Shown in pieces: positions 26,736 through 34,814 of a DNA stretch of 64,000 nucleotides. The DNA is from UBA8919 sp041658185. Its GTDB lineage: Bacteria > Elusimicrobiota > UBA8919. The stretch covers positions 62,001 through 126,000 of the forward strand of contig JBBAAR010000006.1 in NCBI GenBank assembly GCA_041658185.1. Direction: 5' to 3'. Position numbers and translations under genes: made by a program. Numbering within the stretch: the stretch's first letter is position 1; the number at the start of each line of letters is the position of its first letter. The notes under the pieces were generated by a model, which worked only from the letters and a program-made list of their open reading frames with translations, was not told the origin of the DNA and ran no database searches.

Positions 26736-27358
26736 ATATAAAAGTTTTTGTAGAATTATTTATTGCAGGGCTCACGCTTGGTGTTGGTCCCTGTTTTTTA
26801 TTTTGCGTTCCCATATTATTTTCGTATATTCTCGCCAAGGGTACGACGGCGAAAGAGGGCTTCAGGAATACTGTGGTTTTTTCGCTGGGACGGCTCATCG
26901 CATATGGTATATTAGGATTTGCTGCCGTTTATTTGATTAATACATTAAATATACAAAATGTATACTTTAAAAAAATTACGGGGCTTTTTATAATTCTTAT
27001 TGGAATTGCGTATATATTTAGCAGAGCAGAACATAAAATCTGCGGCTTATTGAACAAATTTTTTATTGAAAAACTGCGTTTTAATATGCTGATTCTGGGT
27101 TTGCTTGTCGGTCTGTCTCCTTGCGCCCCGCTTGTTGGCATCCTCACATATATTTTGGTTAAATCAACGACGCCTTTTACAGGTTTGCTTTATAGTGTTT
27201 CTTTTGGACTCGGAACATTTTTTTCTCCGCTGTTAGTTGCGGGTTTCATTGCTGGTGGTCTCTCCGAACTTATAACAAGACACCGCCGGCTGTTTTTATT
27301 TATGAAAATTTTATCGGGCATTATTTTGGTTTATTTTGGGCTAAAACTAATAATATGA
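26726..27358 (+). CDS. TauE/SafE-DsbD-like membrane protein
   Basis: A 210-residue protein with six predicted transmembrane segments in two repeats. The first repeat contains GLTLGVGPCFLFCVPIL and the second GLLVGLSPCAPLVGIL, giving the paired PC motifs of the DsbD/CcdA transmembrane superfamily. Such proteins move electrons or thiol-reducing power, or transport sulfite-like ions. Start ATG 26726 overlaps the end of the radical SAM gene, and its stop overlaps the next start, so three genes are coupled. Confidence 0.8.
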   Translation: MEIDIKVFVELFIAGLTLGVGPCFLFCVPILFSYILAKGTTAKEGFRNTVVFSLGRLIAYGILGFAAVYLINTLNIQNVYFKKITGLFIILIGIAYIFSRAEHKICGLLNKFFIEKLRFNMLILGLLVGLSPCAPLVGILTYILVKSTTPFTGLLYSVSFGLGTFFSPLLVAGFIAGGLSELITRHRRLFLFMKILSGIILVYFGLKLII

Positions 27359-29499
27359 TTTTTGTTTTCCTGTTTTTACTTGGTTTTGTTTCACTTGGTT
27401 TTCAGACATTACTTCTGAGGGAATTTTTGGTTATATTTTCCGATAATGAACTGATAATAGGCATATTTCTTTTTAACTGGATGCTTACTGTAGGAATTGC
27501 TTCTTATATCGGTGAAATTTTCGTAAAGCGAATTGGAAACATAAAAAAAATTTTTGAATACTTGGTTTTTTCTGCCGCATTTATTATTCCTGCAAACATA
27601 TTTTTAGTCGGATTTTTAAGAAGATTTTTTCAGAAAATCCCTACCGAAATGCTCGGATTAGTTCATGCATTTTCATTTTCCTTTTTTGCTGTTTTTTTGG
27701 TTTGCCTGGTTTTCGGATTATGGTTTGTTTATTCTGTGAATATGTTTTATTTGAACGGTAGTCCTGTTGTTTTGCCAATCAGTAGATTATATGCTGTTGA
27801 AGTAGCAGGATGTGTTTTCGGCGGTTTTTTGACAAGTATTTTGTTAGTTAGATATTTTAGCCCGTTTCTGATAAGTTTGATTTTCTCTGCTTTGATTTTT
27901 CTTTCACTTTCAGTTTATTTCTCAAAAAGATATTTATTATTTTTGATTTTTTTTGTGGCGATATTTTATAAATCAGTCGGGCTGGAAAAATTTTTAATAG
28001 CATATCAATGGAAGCCGTTCAATGTCGTTGAAACAAAGTATTCTATTTACGGTAAAATCACTGTTTTGAAAAATGAGGATGCGATTGATTTTTATGAAAA
28101 TTCAAACAAAATTTATTCGACCGTTTCATCTGCTAAAAACGAAGAGATAACCCATATTCCGCTTTTATTATCTTACGGATGTAAAAATATCTTATTATTA
28201 GGCGGTGGTTTGAATGATATAAGAGAAATATTGAAATATCCCGTTAAAAAAATTGTTTATGTAGAGCAGAATCCCGCCCTTGTGGAATTGTTAAAAAAAT
28301 ATGCCGATGACAGGATTTGGAGTTTATTAGAAAATCCAAGAATAAAAGTTATCTCGACAGACGGCAGATTTTTTATAAAAAGAACGACAGATAAATATGA
28401 TTGCGTTATTTTGGATGTTTCCCCGCCCTTAACCGGTCTCGCCAATAGATATTTCACAAAAGAGTTTTTTTTGGAAGTAAAAAATATTTTATCGGAAAAA
28501 GGACTTTTTATTTTTCCGCTTTTATCGTCGGAAAATTATATATCGGATGAACAAAAATATCTTACCGCCTCTGTTTTTAAGACGGTAAAAAGTGTTTTTA
28601 GTTATTGTGAGGTTATTCCTGCATCAAATAATTATTTTATCTGTTCTTCGGTAAAACATAACATAAGTTCCGAGATGATAAAAAGAAAAATTGCCGAAAA
28701 AAATATTGAGTTAAAATATCTGACCCGTTTTTATGTGGATTATATTTTAAGATGTGACAGATTGGAAAAACTTGAGGAATGGGTAAATGAAAAACAAAAA
28801 GAGGTTCCGTATAATACCGATTTTCGTCCTGTGAGTTATTTATACGGGTTAAAATTGTGGCTTTCTTTTTTTGGTGAAAAATTATTTTCAAAAATAGATA
28901 TATATTCCGCCGCAAACATCATATTTGTTCCCATGATTTCTTTGTATCTTTTTTTGATTTTATTATTTGTAAAGATAAAAAAACGCCTTTATGAGTCGGT
29001 TGTTGTCATAGTCAGCGGTGCTTCTATGATATTGGCGTTGGCAATGATTTTTGCTTTCCAGTCGGTATACGGATATGTATATCAAAAAATCGGAATTCTA
29101 TTATCGGTTAATCTTTTAGGAATAAGTGCAGGGAGTTTTTTGTCAGAAAATTTTATTCCAAAAAATCGTAATAATATAGTTGCAATTAAACTAACAATAA
29201 TTTTTATGGCGATTTTTTCTTTAATTTTGATTTTTATGTCTGAAAACCAATTGTTTGTATCTGCGTATCTTTTTTATCTTTTTGTTTTAATATCAGGTTT
29301 TTTTATAGGATTTATTTTTCCGCTTGCAGTAACTGAAAATAGAATCGGGAAATTTTACGCTTTGGATTTGTTAGGGGCACTTATCGGTTCTGTTTTAGTA
29401 AGTTTAATTTTTATTCCTTTGTTCGGCATTACCACCACATGTTTTTTTGTGGCGTTATGTTTATTCTTATTGATATTTTTTATTTTTTTTGTAGAATAG
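27355..29499 (+). CDS. Membrane-embedded spermidine-synthase-like protein
   Basis: A 714-residue fusion: about six membrane segments (residues 1-210), a cytosolic Rossmann-fold spermidine-synthase-like domain (about residues 225-450), then about six to seven more membrane segments. The methyltransferase-like core shows LLLGGGLNDI near residue 281, VYVEQNP near residue 302 and VILDVSPPLTGLANRYFTKEFF near residue 350. Such transmembrane spermidine synthase homologues are widespread but functionally obscure; an aminopropyl transfer role is not proven. It overlaps the upstream gene by four bases, tying it to the radical SAM operon. Confidence 0.82.
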   Translation: MIFVFLFLLGFVSLGFQTLLLREFLVIFSDNELIIGIFLFNWMLTVGIASYIGEIFVKRIGNIKKIFEYLVFSAAFIIPANIFLVGFLRRFFQKIPTEMLGLVHAFSFSFFAVFLVCLVFGLWFVYSVNMFYLNGSPVVLPISRLYAVEVAGCVFGGFLTSILLVRYFSPFLISLIFSALIFLSLSVYFSKRYLLFLIFFVAIFYKSVGLEKFLIAYQWKPFNVVETKYSIYGKITVLKNEDAIDFYENSNKIYSTVSSAKNEEITHIPLLLSYGCKNILLLGGGLNDIREILKYPVKKIVYVEQNPALVELLKKYADDRIWSLLENPRIKVISTDGRFFIKRTTDKYDCVILDVSPPLTGLANRYFTKEFFLEVKNILSEKGLFIFPLLSSENYISDEQKYLTASVFKTVKSVFSYCEVIPASNNYFICSSVKHNISSEMIKRKIAEKNIELKYLTRFYVDYILRCDRLEKLEEWVNEKQKEVPYNTDFRPVSYLYGLKLWLSFFGEKLFSKIDIYSAANIIFVPMISLYLFLILLFVKIKKRLYESVVVIVSGASMILALAMIFAFQSVYGYVYQKIGILLSVNLLGISAGSFLSENFIPKNRNNIVAIKLTIIFMAIFSLILIFMSENQLFVSAYLFYLFVLISGFFIGFIFPLAVTENRIGKFYALDLLGALIGSVLVSLIFIPLFGITTTCFFVALCLFLLIFFIFFVE

Positions 29500-29522
29500 T
29501 CCGTAAAGGGAGGTGAGATAAA

Positions 29523-29648
29523 ATGAAAAAGATGATTTTGGTTCTTCTTCTGGCAACAATAGTAATAGCTGGCTGTAAAAAAGCAGAAGCGCCCGCAACA
29601 CCGGAAACTCCTGCAGCACCTACAGCTCCGGAGACACCGGCGAAGTAA
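29523..29648 (+). CDS. Small Pro/Ala/Thr-rich lipoprotein (41 aa)
   Basis: A 41-codon frame with an extended ribosome site (GGGAGGTGAGAT). The signal peptide MKKMILVLLLATIVIAGC ends in the classic lipobox IAGC (C18). The mature part is only KKAEAPATPE followed by a Thr/Ala/Pro-rich tail. It looks like a small outer- or inner-membrane lipoprotein, and a strong terminator follows. It ends the operon begun by the radical SAM gene. Confidence 0.72.
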   Translation: MKKMILVLLLATIVIAGCKKAEAPATPETPAAPTAPETPAK

Positions 29649-29662
29649 TATATTGCTCAACA

Positions 29663-29705
29663 AAAAAAGGCGACGGATTTTTTTTCTCTCGCCTTTTTTC
29701 TTGAC
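29663..29705 (+). terminator. Rho-independent-type terminator
   Basis: An AAAAAAGGCGA arm (29663-29673) and its exact complement TCGCCTTTTTT (29689-29699) form a stem with a T-rich loop and T tract, directly after the small lipoprotein gene. It separates that operon from moaA and could work in both directions. Confidence 0.8.
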
Positions 29706-29775
29706 AAAATATGGCACTTTTGTAAAATAACGCCAACTGCCTGCTTATAACAAAATAGCATTTACCATAAATTAT

Positions 29776-30729
29776 ATGAAACTCATAGACAAATTCGGAA
29801 GAACTATTGATTACCTTAGAATTTCGGTTACAGACAGGTGTAATTTGCGGTGCGTTTATTGTATGCCGGAAAAAGGCATTGAAAATATACCGCACGGTGA
29901 AATTCTACGCTATGAAGAAATTCTGAAAATTGTTGATGTTGCAATTTCCCTCGGAATAAAAAAAATTCGCATCACCGGCGGTGAGCCGCTTATAAGAAAA
30001 GGAATTGTCAAATTTCTTTCTGAATTATCTCAAAGAAAAGTTGATTTTTCTATTACTACAAATGGGCTGTTACTTAGCGATTTCGCAGATGATTTGAAAG
30101 GAGCGGGTGTCGGAAGAATAAATGTAAGTCTGGATACATTATCGGAAAAAAAGTTTTCTGAAATTACCCGCGGCGGTGTTCTTAAAAAAGTTATAAACGG
30201 AATTGTAAAAGCAAAAGCCCTCGGTTTTGAACCGGTAAAAATAAACGCCGTTGTCTTGCCGGATACATCCGAAGAGGATATAAAAACTTTTATTGAATTT
30301 GCGCGTGCGGATGGCATTGTTTTGAGATTTATAGAACACCTCCCGTTTAGCGATTACAGAACAAAACAACTGGTTGATATCGAAAAAAGTTTTCAGGAAA
30401 AATATAATTTAATTCCGTCGGATGTTGAGGGTTTCGGGCCCGGCAGGCACTATAAAATAAACGGCGCAACGATAGGATTTATCTCGGCGTTAACTTTGCC
30501 GTTTTGCCGAAAGTGTAATCGCTTGCGGCTTACTTCAGACGGTAAATTAATGCCTTGTTTAAGTTCGTTATATGCCGTTGACGTAAAAAAAGCGGTCCGT
30601 AATTGTGTCTCTGATGAAGAAATAAAACATCTTTTTTTTGAAGCGGTGAAAAATAAACCGGAAAAACATACTTTTGAAAATCCGCGGGATTGCATGAATA
30701 TAAAAAGTATGGTTAGTATCGGGGGATGA
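29776..30729 (+). CDS. moaA: GTP 3',8-cyclase MoaA
   Basis: A radical SAM enzyme that starts molybdenum cofactor synthesis by rearranging GTP. The 317-residue protein has the N-terminal 4Fe-4S motif C22-x3-C26-x2-C29 (CNLRCVYC), ITGGEPLIRKG near residue 72, and the C-terminal second cluster cysteines in FCRKCNRLRLTSDGKLMPC near residue 240. It ends in a -GG dipeptide (SIGG), essential in the MoaA family. It heads the moaA-moaC-MOSC-mogA group. Confidence 0.95.
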   Translation: MKLIDKFGRTIDYLRISVTDRCNLRCVYCMPEKGIENIPHGEILRYEEILKIVDVAISLGIKKIRITGGEPLIRKGIVKFLSELSQRKVDFSITTNGLLLSDFADDLKGAGVGRINVSLDTLSEKKFSEITRGGVLKKVINGIVKAKALGFEPVKINAVVLPDTSEEDIKTFIEFARADGIVLRFIEHLPFSDYRTKQLVDIEKSFQEKYNLIPSDVEGFGPGRHYKINGATIGFISALTLPFCRKCNRLRLTSDGKLMPCLSSLYAVDVKKAVRNCVSDEEIKHLFFEAVKNKPEKHTFENPRDCMNIKSMVSIGG

Positions 30730-30732
30730 ATT

Positions 30733-31200
30733 ATGAAAAATTTTTCACATCTTGATGAAAAAGGCAAAGCGCGGATGGTTGATGTTTCTCAAAAGACGGC
30801 GACTTTAAGGTATGCAAAAGCGGAAGCAACTGTAAAAATGTCGGTGTCAACGGTTGAAAAAATCAAAAAAAGCGAAATAAAAAAAGGAGATGTTTTTACT
30901 ACGGCAAAACTGGCGGCAATAATGTCGGCAAAAAGCACAAGCAGTTTAATTCCGCTTACCCACCCGATAAAAATAACACATAGTGATGTAAAATTTTCAT
31001 TCACAAAAAACGGGATAAAAATAATTTCTGAAGTCAAAGTATTTGATACGACAGGATGCGAAATGGAGGCTCTGACGATGGCTGCGGTTGCCGGGCTTAC
31101 TATTTACGATATGATAAAAGCGGTTGACAGGTCGGCCGAGATAACAGACATTCGGTTAATTTACAAAAGCGGCGGGAAATCTGGAATATGGAAACGATGA
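30733..31200 (+). CDS. moaC: Cyclic pyranopterin monophosphate synthase MoaC
   Basis: MoaC completes the MoaA reaction to give cPMP. The 155 residues include the conserved FSHLDEKGKARMVDVS start, LIPLTHPIKI near residue 75 and the signature GCEMEALTMAAVAGLTIYDM near residue 113. It starts three bases after moaA and overlaps the MOSC gene by 13 bases. Confidence 0.96.
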   Translation: MKNFSHLDEKGKARMVDVSQKTATLRYAKAEATVKMSVSTVEKIKKSEIKKGDVFTTAKLAAIMSAKSTSSLIPLTHPIKITHSDVKFSFTKNGIKIISEVKVFDTTGCEMEALTMAAVAGLTIYDMIKAVDRSAEITDIRLIYKSGGKSGIWKR

Positions 31201-31634
31201 CAGGGAAAATAATTTCAATAAATATCAGCGTAAAAAAGGGAACGGTTAAAAAACCGGTTAAAACGGCGTGCGTAAAAGAAAATTTTGGTATTGTCGGCGA
31301 TGCGCATTCGGGTTCCGGCCGACAAGTCAGTTTTATCGGCTGGGCTGCGGTTGAAAATTGGCTGAAAAAGAAATCAGAAAAGATAAAAATAAATTACGGG
31401 GATTTTGCGGAAAACATTACAACCGACGGAATTGACTGGAATAAAGCAAAAGTCGGAGATAATATTATAATCGGCGAAACAGTAAAGTTGAAAATTACTC
31501 AAATCGGTAAGGAGTGTCATTTTGGATGCACGATAAGAAAAGCCGTCGGTGATTGCATAATGCCGAAACAGGGTATTTTTGCAAAAGTATTAATCGGCGG
31601 CGGCATAAAAATTGGGGATAAAATAATTATTTGA
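31188..31634 (+). CDS. MOSC-domain protein
   Basis: A 148-residue stand-alone MOSC domain, the fold shared with the C-terminus of Moco sulfurases. Visible features are GIVGDAHSGSGRQVSFIG near residue 31 and the conserved cysteine stretch IGKECHFGCTIRKAVGDCIMPKQGIFAKV near residue 106. In this operon context it probably carries or transfers sulfur or metal during molybdopterin maturation. This MOSC type is common between moaC and mogA in anaerobes. Confidence 0.88.
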   Translation: METMTGKIISINISVKKGTVKKPVKTACVKENFGIVGDAHSGSGRQVSFIGWAAVENWLKKKSEKIKINYGDFAENITTDGIDWNKAKVGDNIIIGETVKLKITQIGKECHFGCTIRKAVGDCIMPKQGIFAKVLIGGGIKIGDKIII

Positions 31635-31651
31635 TAATGTTGGAGACATTT

Positions 31652-32134
31652 ATGATTAAAATTGGAATTCTTACATGCAGCGACAAGGGTTCAAAGGGCG
31701 AAAGGGTTGACACGGCCGGCGTTGCAATTAAGGAAATTGTGAAAGAAATCGGCGGAGAAATTATAAAATACGAAATTGTTCCCGATGAACGAAAAATTAT
31801 TTCTGAAAAATTAAAAAACTGGTCGGATGAAGTGGCGCCGGATTTGATTTTTACGACCGGCGGTACCGGTCTTGCCCCGCGTGATATTACGCCGGAAGCA
31901 ACGGAAGAAGTCATTGACAGATATGTTCCGGGGTTTTCGGAAATAATGCGTTTTTCCGGTTTTAAGAATACCAAACACTCAATTTTATCGCGGGGTGTGT
32001 CCGGATTAAGAAAAAAAACGCTCATCATCAATCTTCCCGGCTCAGAAAAAGCGGTCCGAGAAAGCCTGAAAATCATTTTGCCGTCAATCCCTCACGCGAT
32101 AGAAATTATTCACGGCAAAACAGAACATAAATAA
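31652..32134 (+). CDS. mogA: Molybdopterin adenylyltransferase (MogA/MoaB)
   Basis: A 160-residue MoeA/MogA-fold enzyme that adenylylates molybdopterin before metal insertion. The motifs ILTCSDKGSKGERVDTAG near residue 6 and TTGGTGLAPRDITPEAT near residue 66 are clear. The ATG at 31652 is chosen because TTGGAG lies 6 bases upstream; an ATG seven codons earlier is possible. moaD, moaE, moeA and mobA are absent here, so the pathway is completed elsewhere. Confidence 0.92.
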   Translation: MIKIGILTCSDKGSKGERVDTAGVAIKEIVKEIGGEIIKYEIVPDERKIISEKLKNWSDEVAPDLIFTTGGTGLAPRDITPEATEEVIDRYVPGFSEIMRFSGFKNTKHSILSRGVSGLRKKTLIINLPGSEKAVRESLKIILPSIPHAIEIIHGKTEHK

Positions 32135-32136
32135 TA

Positions 32137-32493
32137 TCAGCGAAATAGTTTTTTAAGTATTCTTAAGGCGAGTTCTTTGTCGTCCTCTTTTTTGTCTTTG
32201 AGCAGTCGAATTACTTTTTGTAACATAACATCTTTATTTCTTACGGAGTATTTTGTTTTTCTTTCCTTCATTATTTCAGGCCTTAATCCCAGAAGTTCAT
32301 CAACGGATATATCCAATGAATTGCAGATTTTGGAAATAGTCATTAAACTGGGAATACGCTGCCCTCTTTCAATCATCCCCAAAAAACTCGGCGAAATTTC
32401 CGTTTCTTCCGCAAGTTCCTCCTGAGTAATTTTTTGTCGCACTCTTGCTTCTCTTATTTGTTTGCCAATCCGTTTTATCAGTTCATTTTCCAT
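32137..32493 (-). CDS. XRE-family helix-turn-helix regulator
   Basis: A 118-residue protein with an N-terminal Cro/CI-type DNA-binding domain (about residues 5-60: IGKQIREARVRQKITQEELAEET, SPSFLGMIERGQRIPSL) and a lysine-rich helical C-terminus (KDKKEDDKELALRILKKLF). ATG 32493 follows GGGGTTGTT, a moderate ribosome site; a longer frame adds eight codons. It converges with mogA, whose stop is two bases away, and diverges from the response regulator with a 235-base gap that may hold its operator. Confidence 0.88.
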   Translation of the reverse strand: MENELIKRIGKQIREARVRQKITQEELAEETEISPSFLGMIERGQRIPSLMTISKICNSLDISVDELLGLRPEIMKERKTKYSVRNKDVMLQKVIRLLKDKKEDDKELALRILKKLFR

Positions 32494-32561
32494 AACAACC
32501 CCTAAATATAATAGCAAAACCTAACCCGGAATTTAATAAACTAAAAGAGTTAAAATAATAC

Positions 32562-32590
32562 TTGACAAAAAGAGTTATTTTCATTATAAT
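32562..32590 (+). promoter_or_regulatory. Consensus sigma-70-type promoter
   Basis: TTGACA (32562-32567) and TATAAT (32585-32590) are both perfect consensus hexamers with a 17-base spacer. Transcription would start near 32597, about 130 bases before the response regulator ATG, leaving a long leader. Confidence 0.85.
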
Positions 32591-32596
32591 TAAAAA

Positions 32597-32728
32597 TAGT
32601 GAAAATGCCAGTCGGATAAAAAATCAACAAGGGCAATATAATCAAAAAAATATTTGCCAAAGGTGGATATGCGACCGGCATGAAAATCAAGGCAGGATGC
32701 AGATAAACGTAGAAAAAACATACCGCAG
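32597..32728 (+). promoter_or_regulatory. Long, possibly structured 5' leader
   Basis: Downstream of a perfect promoter lies about 130 bases without a gene. An outer stem pairs ATGCCAGTCG (32605-32614) with CGACCGGCAT (32672-32681), nine of ten pairs. An inner stem pairs GGCAA.ATA (32632-32640) with TATTTGCC (32651-32658). It might be a cis-regulatory RNA or a small RNA; I do not recognise a known riboswitch class. Confidence 0.45.
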
Positions 32729-33100
32729 ATGATACAGAGAAAAAAAATTAGCGTATTAATTGTAGATGACACCCCAGGTATAAGGTTGTTTCTTAAACAA
32801 TTGTTTTTGAGCGAGGGCTGTGATGTCGTAACTGCCGAGACCGGCGAGGAAGCCGTTGAGAATTTCAAGAAGCGGGTTTTTGATGCGGCATTTATTGATA
32901 TCCGGCTTCCCGGGATGAACGGTCTTGAAACATATAAAGAGATGCTTAAAATAAATCCAAAAACGAAAGCAATTATGATGACTGCTAATGCAACTGATGA
33001 AATTGTGGAAGAAGCGGTGAAATTAGGCGCTGCGTGTTGTCTCTCAAAACCATTTGGAATTGACGAGGTATTGAAAGAATTCAATAAGTTAAAAAAATAA
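32729..33100 (+). CDS. Response regulator receiver protein (Spo0F/CheY-like)
   Basis: A 123-residue single receiver domain with acidic pair D13-D14, phosphoacceptor D57 (FIDIRLPGMNG), T85 and K107 (LSKPFG). No output domain is attached. The start has no visible Shine-Dalgarno, so translation may depend on the unusual leader upstream. It is monocistronic, bounded by a terminator. Confidence 0.9.
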   Translation: MIQRKKISVLIVDDTPGIRLFLKQLFLSEGCDVVTAETGEEAVENFKKRVFDAAFIDIRLPGMNGLETYKEMLKINPKTKAIMMTANATDEIVEEAVKLGAACCLSKPFGIDEVLKEFNKLKK

Positions 33101-33162
33101 CGGACAATGCGGCAATGAGATTTCTCCATTAATGGGTTCTTCAATTTCATTTCCGAAAACAT

Positions 33163-33197
33163 AAAATGGCCTGGCGAATGCCCGCCATTTTTTTATT
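33163..33197 (+). terminator. Rho-independent terminator
   Basis: AAATGGC and GCCATTT arms, with an inner GGC/GCC pair, form a GC-core hairpin followed by a T run (33188-33194). It closes the response regulator transcript. Confidence 0.8.
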
Positions 33198-33232
33198 GCA
33201 ATTTTTTTGATATTTTATATAATAAAACTGTT

Positions 33233-33544
33233 ATGTCAGATGAAAAAGAATATATTGAAAAAAAACTTGAACAGTCGGCAACACAGATAAAAAACATGGT
33301 TTCATCCGAGTTCAGGGACATTCTTGATTTTGTAAAAAAACCGTGGAAACTTATTTGGGTAAATTTTCTTATCGGTATTGCAAGAGGAATCGGGCTTGTT
33401 ATCGGTATGACGATTTTTGGTGCTGTTATCGTCGCATTGATATTTTTTGTTTTACGTAAGATGGTGGATTTGCCGCTTGTAGGAAGTTATGTTGCACAAA
33501 TTATTACGGAAGTTAAACAGCAACTATCAAATATGCCCCGTTAA
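33233..33544 (+). CDS. Small membrane protein, DUF5665-like
   Basis: A 103-residue protein with an amphipathic, charged N-terminus and one long hydrophobic region (about residues 45-75, FLIGIARGIGLVIGMTIFGAVIVALIFFVL) followed by LPLVGSYVAQIITEV. The pattern matches the small DUF5665 family of inner-membrane proteins of unknown function. An AT-rich -10-like TATAAT sits 10 bases before the ATG, implying an almost leaderless transcript. Confidence 0.7.
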   Translation: MSDEKEYIEKKLEQSATQIKNMVSSEFRDILDFVKKPWKLIWVNFLIGIARGIGLVIGMTIFGAVIVALIFFVLRKMVDLPLVGSYVAQIITEVKQQLSNMPR

Positions 33545-33558
33545 TAATTAAAAATAAA

Positions 33559-33762
33559 ATGGAAAAAGTAAAAATCAATTCCGAAAAATGCAAGGGCTGT
33601 CTTTTGTGCGTTTCCGTCTGTCCGAAAAAATGTATAAAACCCTCCGGCAAAATAAATAAATTGGGGCACAAATTTGTTGTATTTACCAAGAACGAAAAAT
33701 GTAAGTCCTGCGGTTTTTGTTTTTTGATGTGTCCGGATGTTGCGATAGAGGTATTTAAGTGA
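33559..33762 (+). CDS. 2-oxoacid:ferredoxin oxidoreductase, delta (ferredoxin-like) subunit
   Basis: A 67-residue protein with two 4Fe-4S binding motifs (CKGCLLCVSVCPKKC near residue 12 and CKSCGFCFLMCP near residue 47). It is the electron-transfer subunit of the four-subunit complex encoded by the next three overlapping genes, passing electrons to ferredoxin. Confidence 0.92.
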   Translation: MEKVKINSEKCKGCLLCVSVCPKKCIKPSGKINKLGHKFVVFTKNEKCKSCGFCFLMCPDVAIEVFK

Positions 33763-34814
33763 GCAAGAATAAAATTTTAATGAAAGGGAACATTGCGGTT
33801 TGTGAAGGTGCAATAGATGCCGGCTGCGACGCATATTTTGGCTATCCAATAACGCCGCAGAATGAAATTCCCGCCTATATGTCAAGAAGAATGGTTGAGT
33901 TGGGAAGAGTTTTTATTCAGGCAGAGTCGGAACTTGCGGCAATAAATATGGTTTTCGGCGCCGCTGTATGCGGCAAGCGTGCAATGACATCTTCATCTTC
34001 GCCGGGGATTTCGTTAAAACAGGAAGGTATTTCATATCTTGCCGGTGCGGAACTTCCCTGCGTTATTGTAAATGTTCAACGCGGCGGTCCGGGTCTGGGA
34101 AATATTTCGGGAAGTCAGGCGGATTATTTTCAGGCCACGAAAGGCGGCGGTCACGGAGATTACCGTCTTATTGTGCTCGCGCCGTATTCAGTTAAAGAAA
34201 TGTATGATTTAACTTTTTTAGCATTTGATTTGGCGGACAAATACAGAATTCCGGTTATGATTTTGACAGATGGTATAGTCGGGCAGATGATGGAGCCGAT
34301 TACAATAAATTCAGAATTGAGAATTAATAATTCAGAATTAAAAAAGGATTGGAAGTTGGACGGATGTAAAGGCAGAGGACCTCGTTTGATGCGGTCGCTT
34401 ATTATGGAAGAAGGCGGTCTTGAAAAACACAACTGGCATCTCAAAGAAAAATATGATGAAATAAAAAAAAATGAAATAAGATATGAAACGGATTTTACCG
34501 ACGATGCGGAAATAGCGGTTGCAGCGTTCGGCATTGCCGCGAGAATTTGTAAATCGGCTGTAAAGAAATTAAGACAGGAAGGATTTAAAGTCGGCTTGAT
34601 AAGACCGATAACGCTATGGCCGTTTCCGGAAAAAGTAATTTCCGATGTTGCGGCTAAATCAAAAAAAATTCTTGTTGCCGAGATGAACATGGGACAGATG
34701 GTTGAAGATGTAAAACTTGCCGTAAACGGAAAATGCCCTGTTGAATTTTTGGGAGCGCCCGGCGGTGCAGTTTTCTCAGAAGACGAAATAATAGCAAAAA
34801 TAAAAAAATTATGA
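33759..34814 (+). CDS. 2-oxoacid:ferredoxin oxidoreductase, alpha subunit
   Basis: A 351-residue pyruvate:ferredoxin-oxidoreductase-type alpha subunit: GNIAVCEGAIDAGCDAYFGYPITPQNE at residues 9-35, then SSSSPGISLKQEGISYLAG near residue 77 and QRGGPGLG near residue 104. The GTG start overlaps the delta gene. Gene order delta-alpha-beta-gamma and sizes fit 2-oxoisovalerate (VOR) or 2-oxoglutarate (KOR) enzymes; the substrate cannot be fixed by eye. A tandem AGAATTGAGAATT-type repeat at 34308-34342 is inserted in frame after the PIT segment, encoding NSELRINNSELKK. Confidence 0.92.
   Translation: MSKNKILMKGNIAVCEGAIDAGCDAYFGYPITPQNEIPAYMSRRMVELGRVFIQAESELAAINMVFGAAVCGKRAMTSSSSPGISLKQEGISYLAGAELPCVIVNVQRGGPGLGNISGSQADYFQATKGGGHGDYRLIVLAPYSVKEMYDLTFLAFDLADKYRIPVMILTDGIVGQMMEPITINSELRINNSELKKDWKLDGCKGRGPRLMRSLIMEEGGLEKHNWHLKEKYDEIKKNEIRYETDFTDDAEIAVAAFGIAARICKSAVKKLRQEGFKVGLIRPITLWPFPEKVISDVAAKSKKILVAEMNMGQMVEDVKLAVNGKCPVEFLGAPGGAVFSEDEIIAKIKKL
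34308..34342 (+). repeat. AGAATTGAGAATT-type repeat inside the oxidoreductase alpha gene
   Basis: TTCAGAATTGAGAATTAATAATTCAGAATTAAAA is split over two half-copies of TTCAGAATT and encodes a polar linker. The same words form the intergenic hairpin at 49383-49460. It lies in a surface linker between two domains of the alpha subunit. Confidence 0.5.

Noticed and set aside
31627..32076. 149-codon minus-strand frame antisense to mogA
   Set aside because: mogA is a clear family member with motifs in the plus frame; the antisense frame is a composition effect.
34160..34690. 176-codon minus-strand frame antisense to the oxidoreductase alpha gene
   Set aside because: Shadow of a conserved gene, with no own ribosome site or domain.
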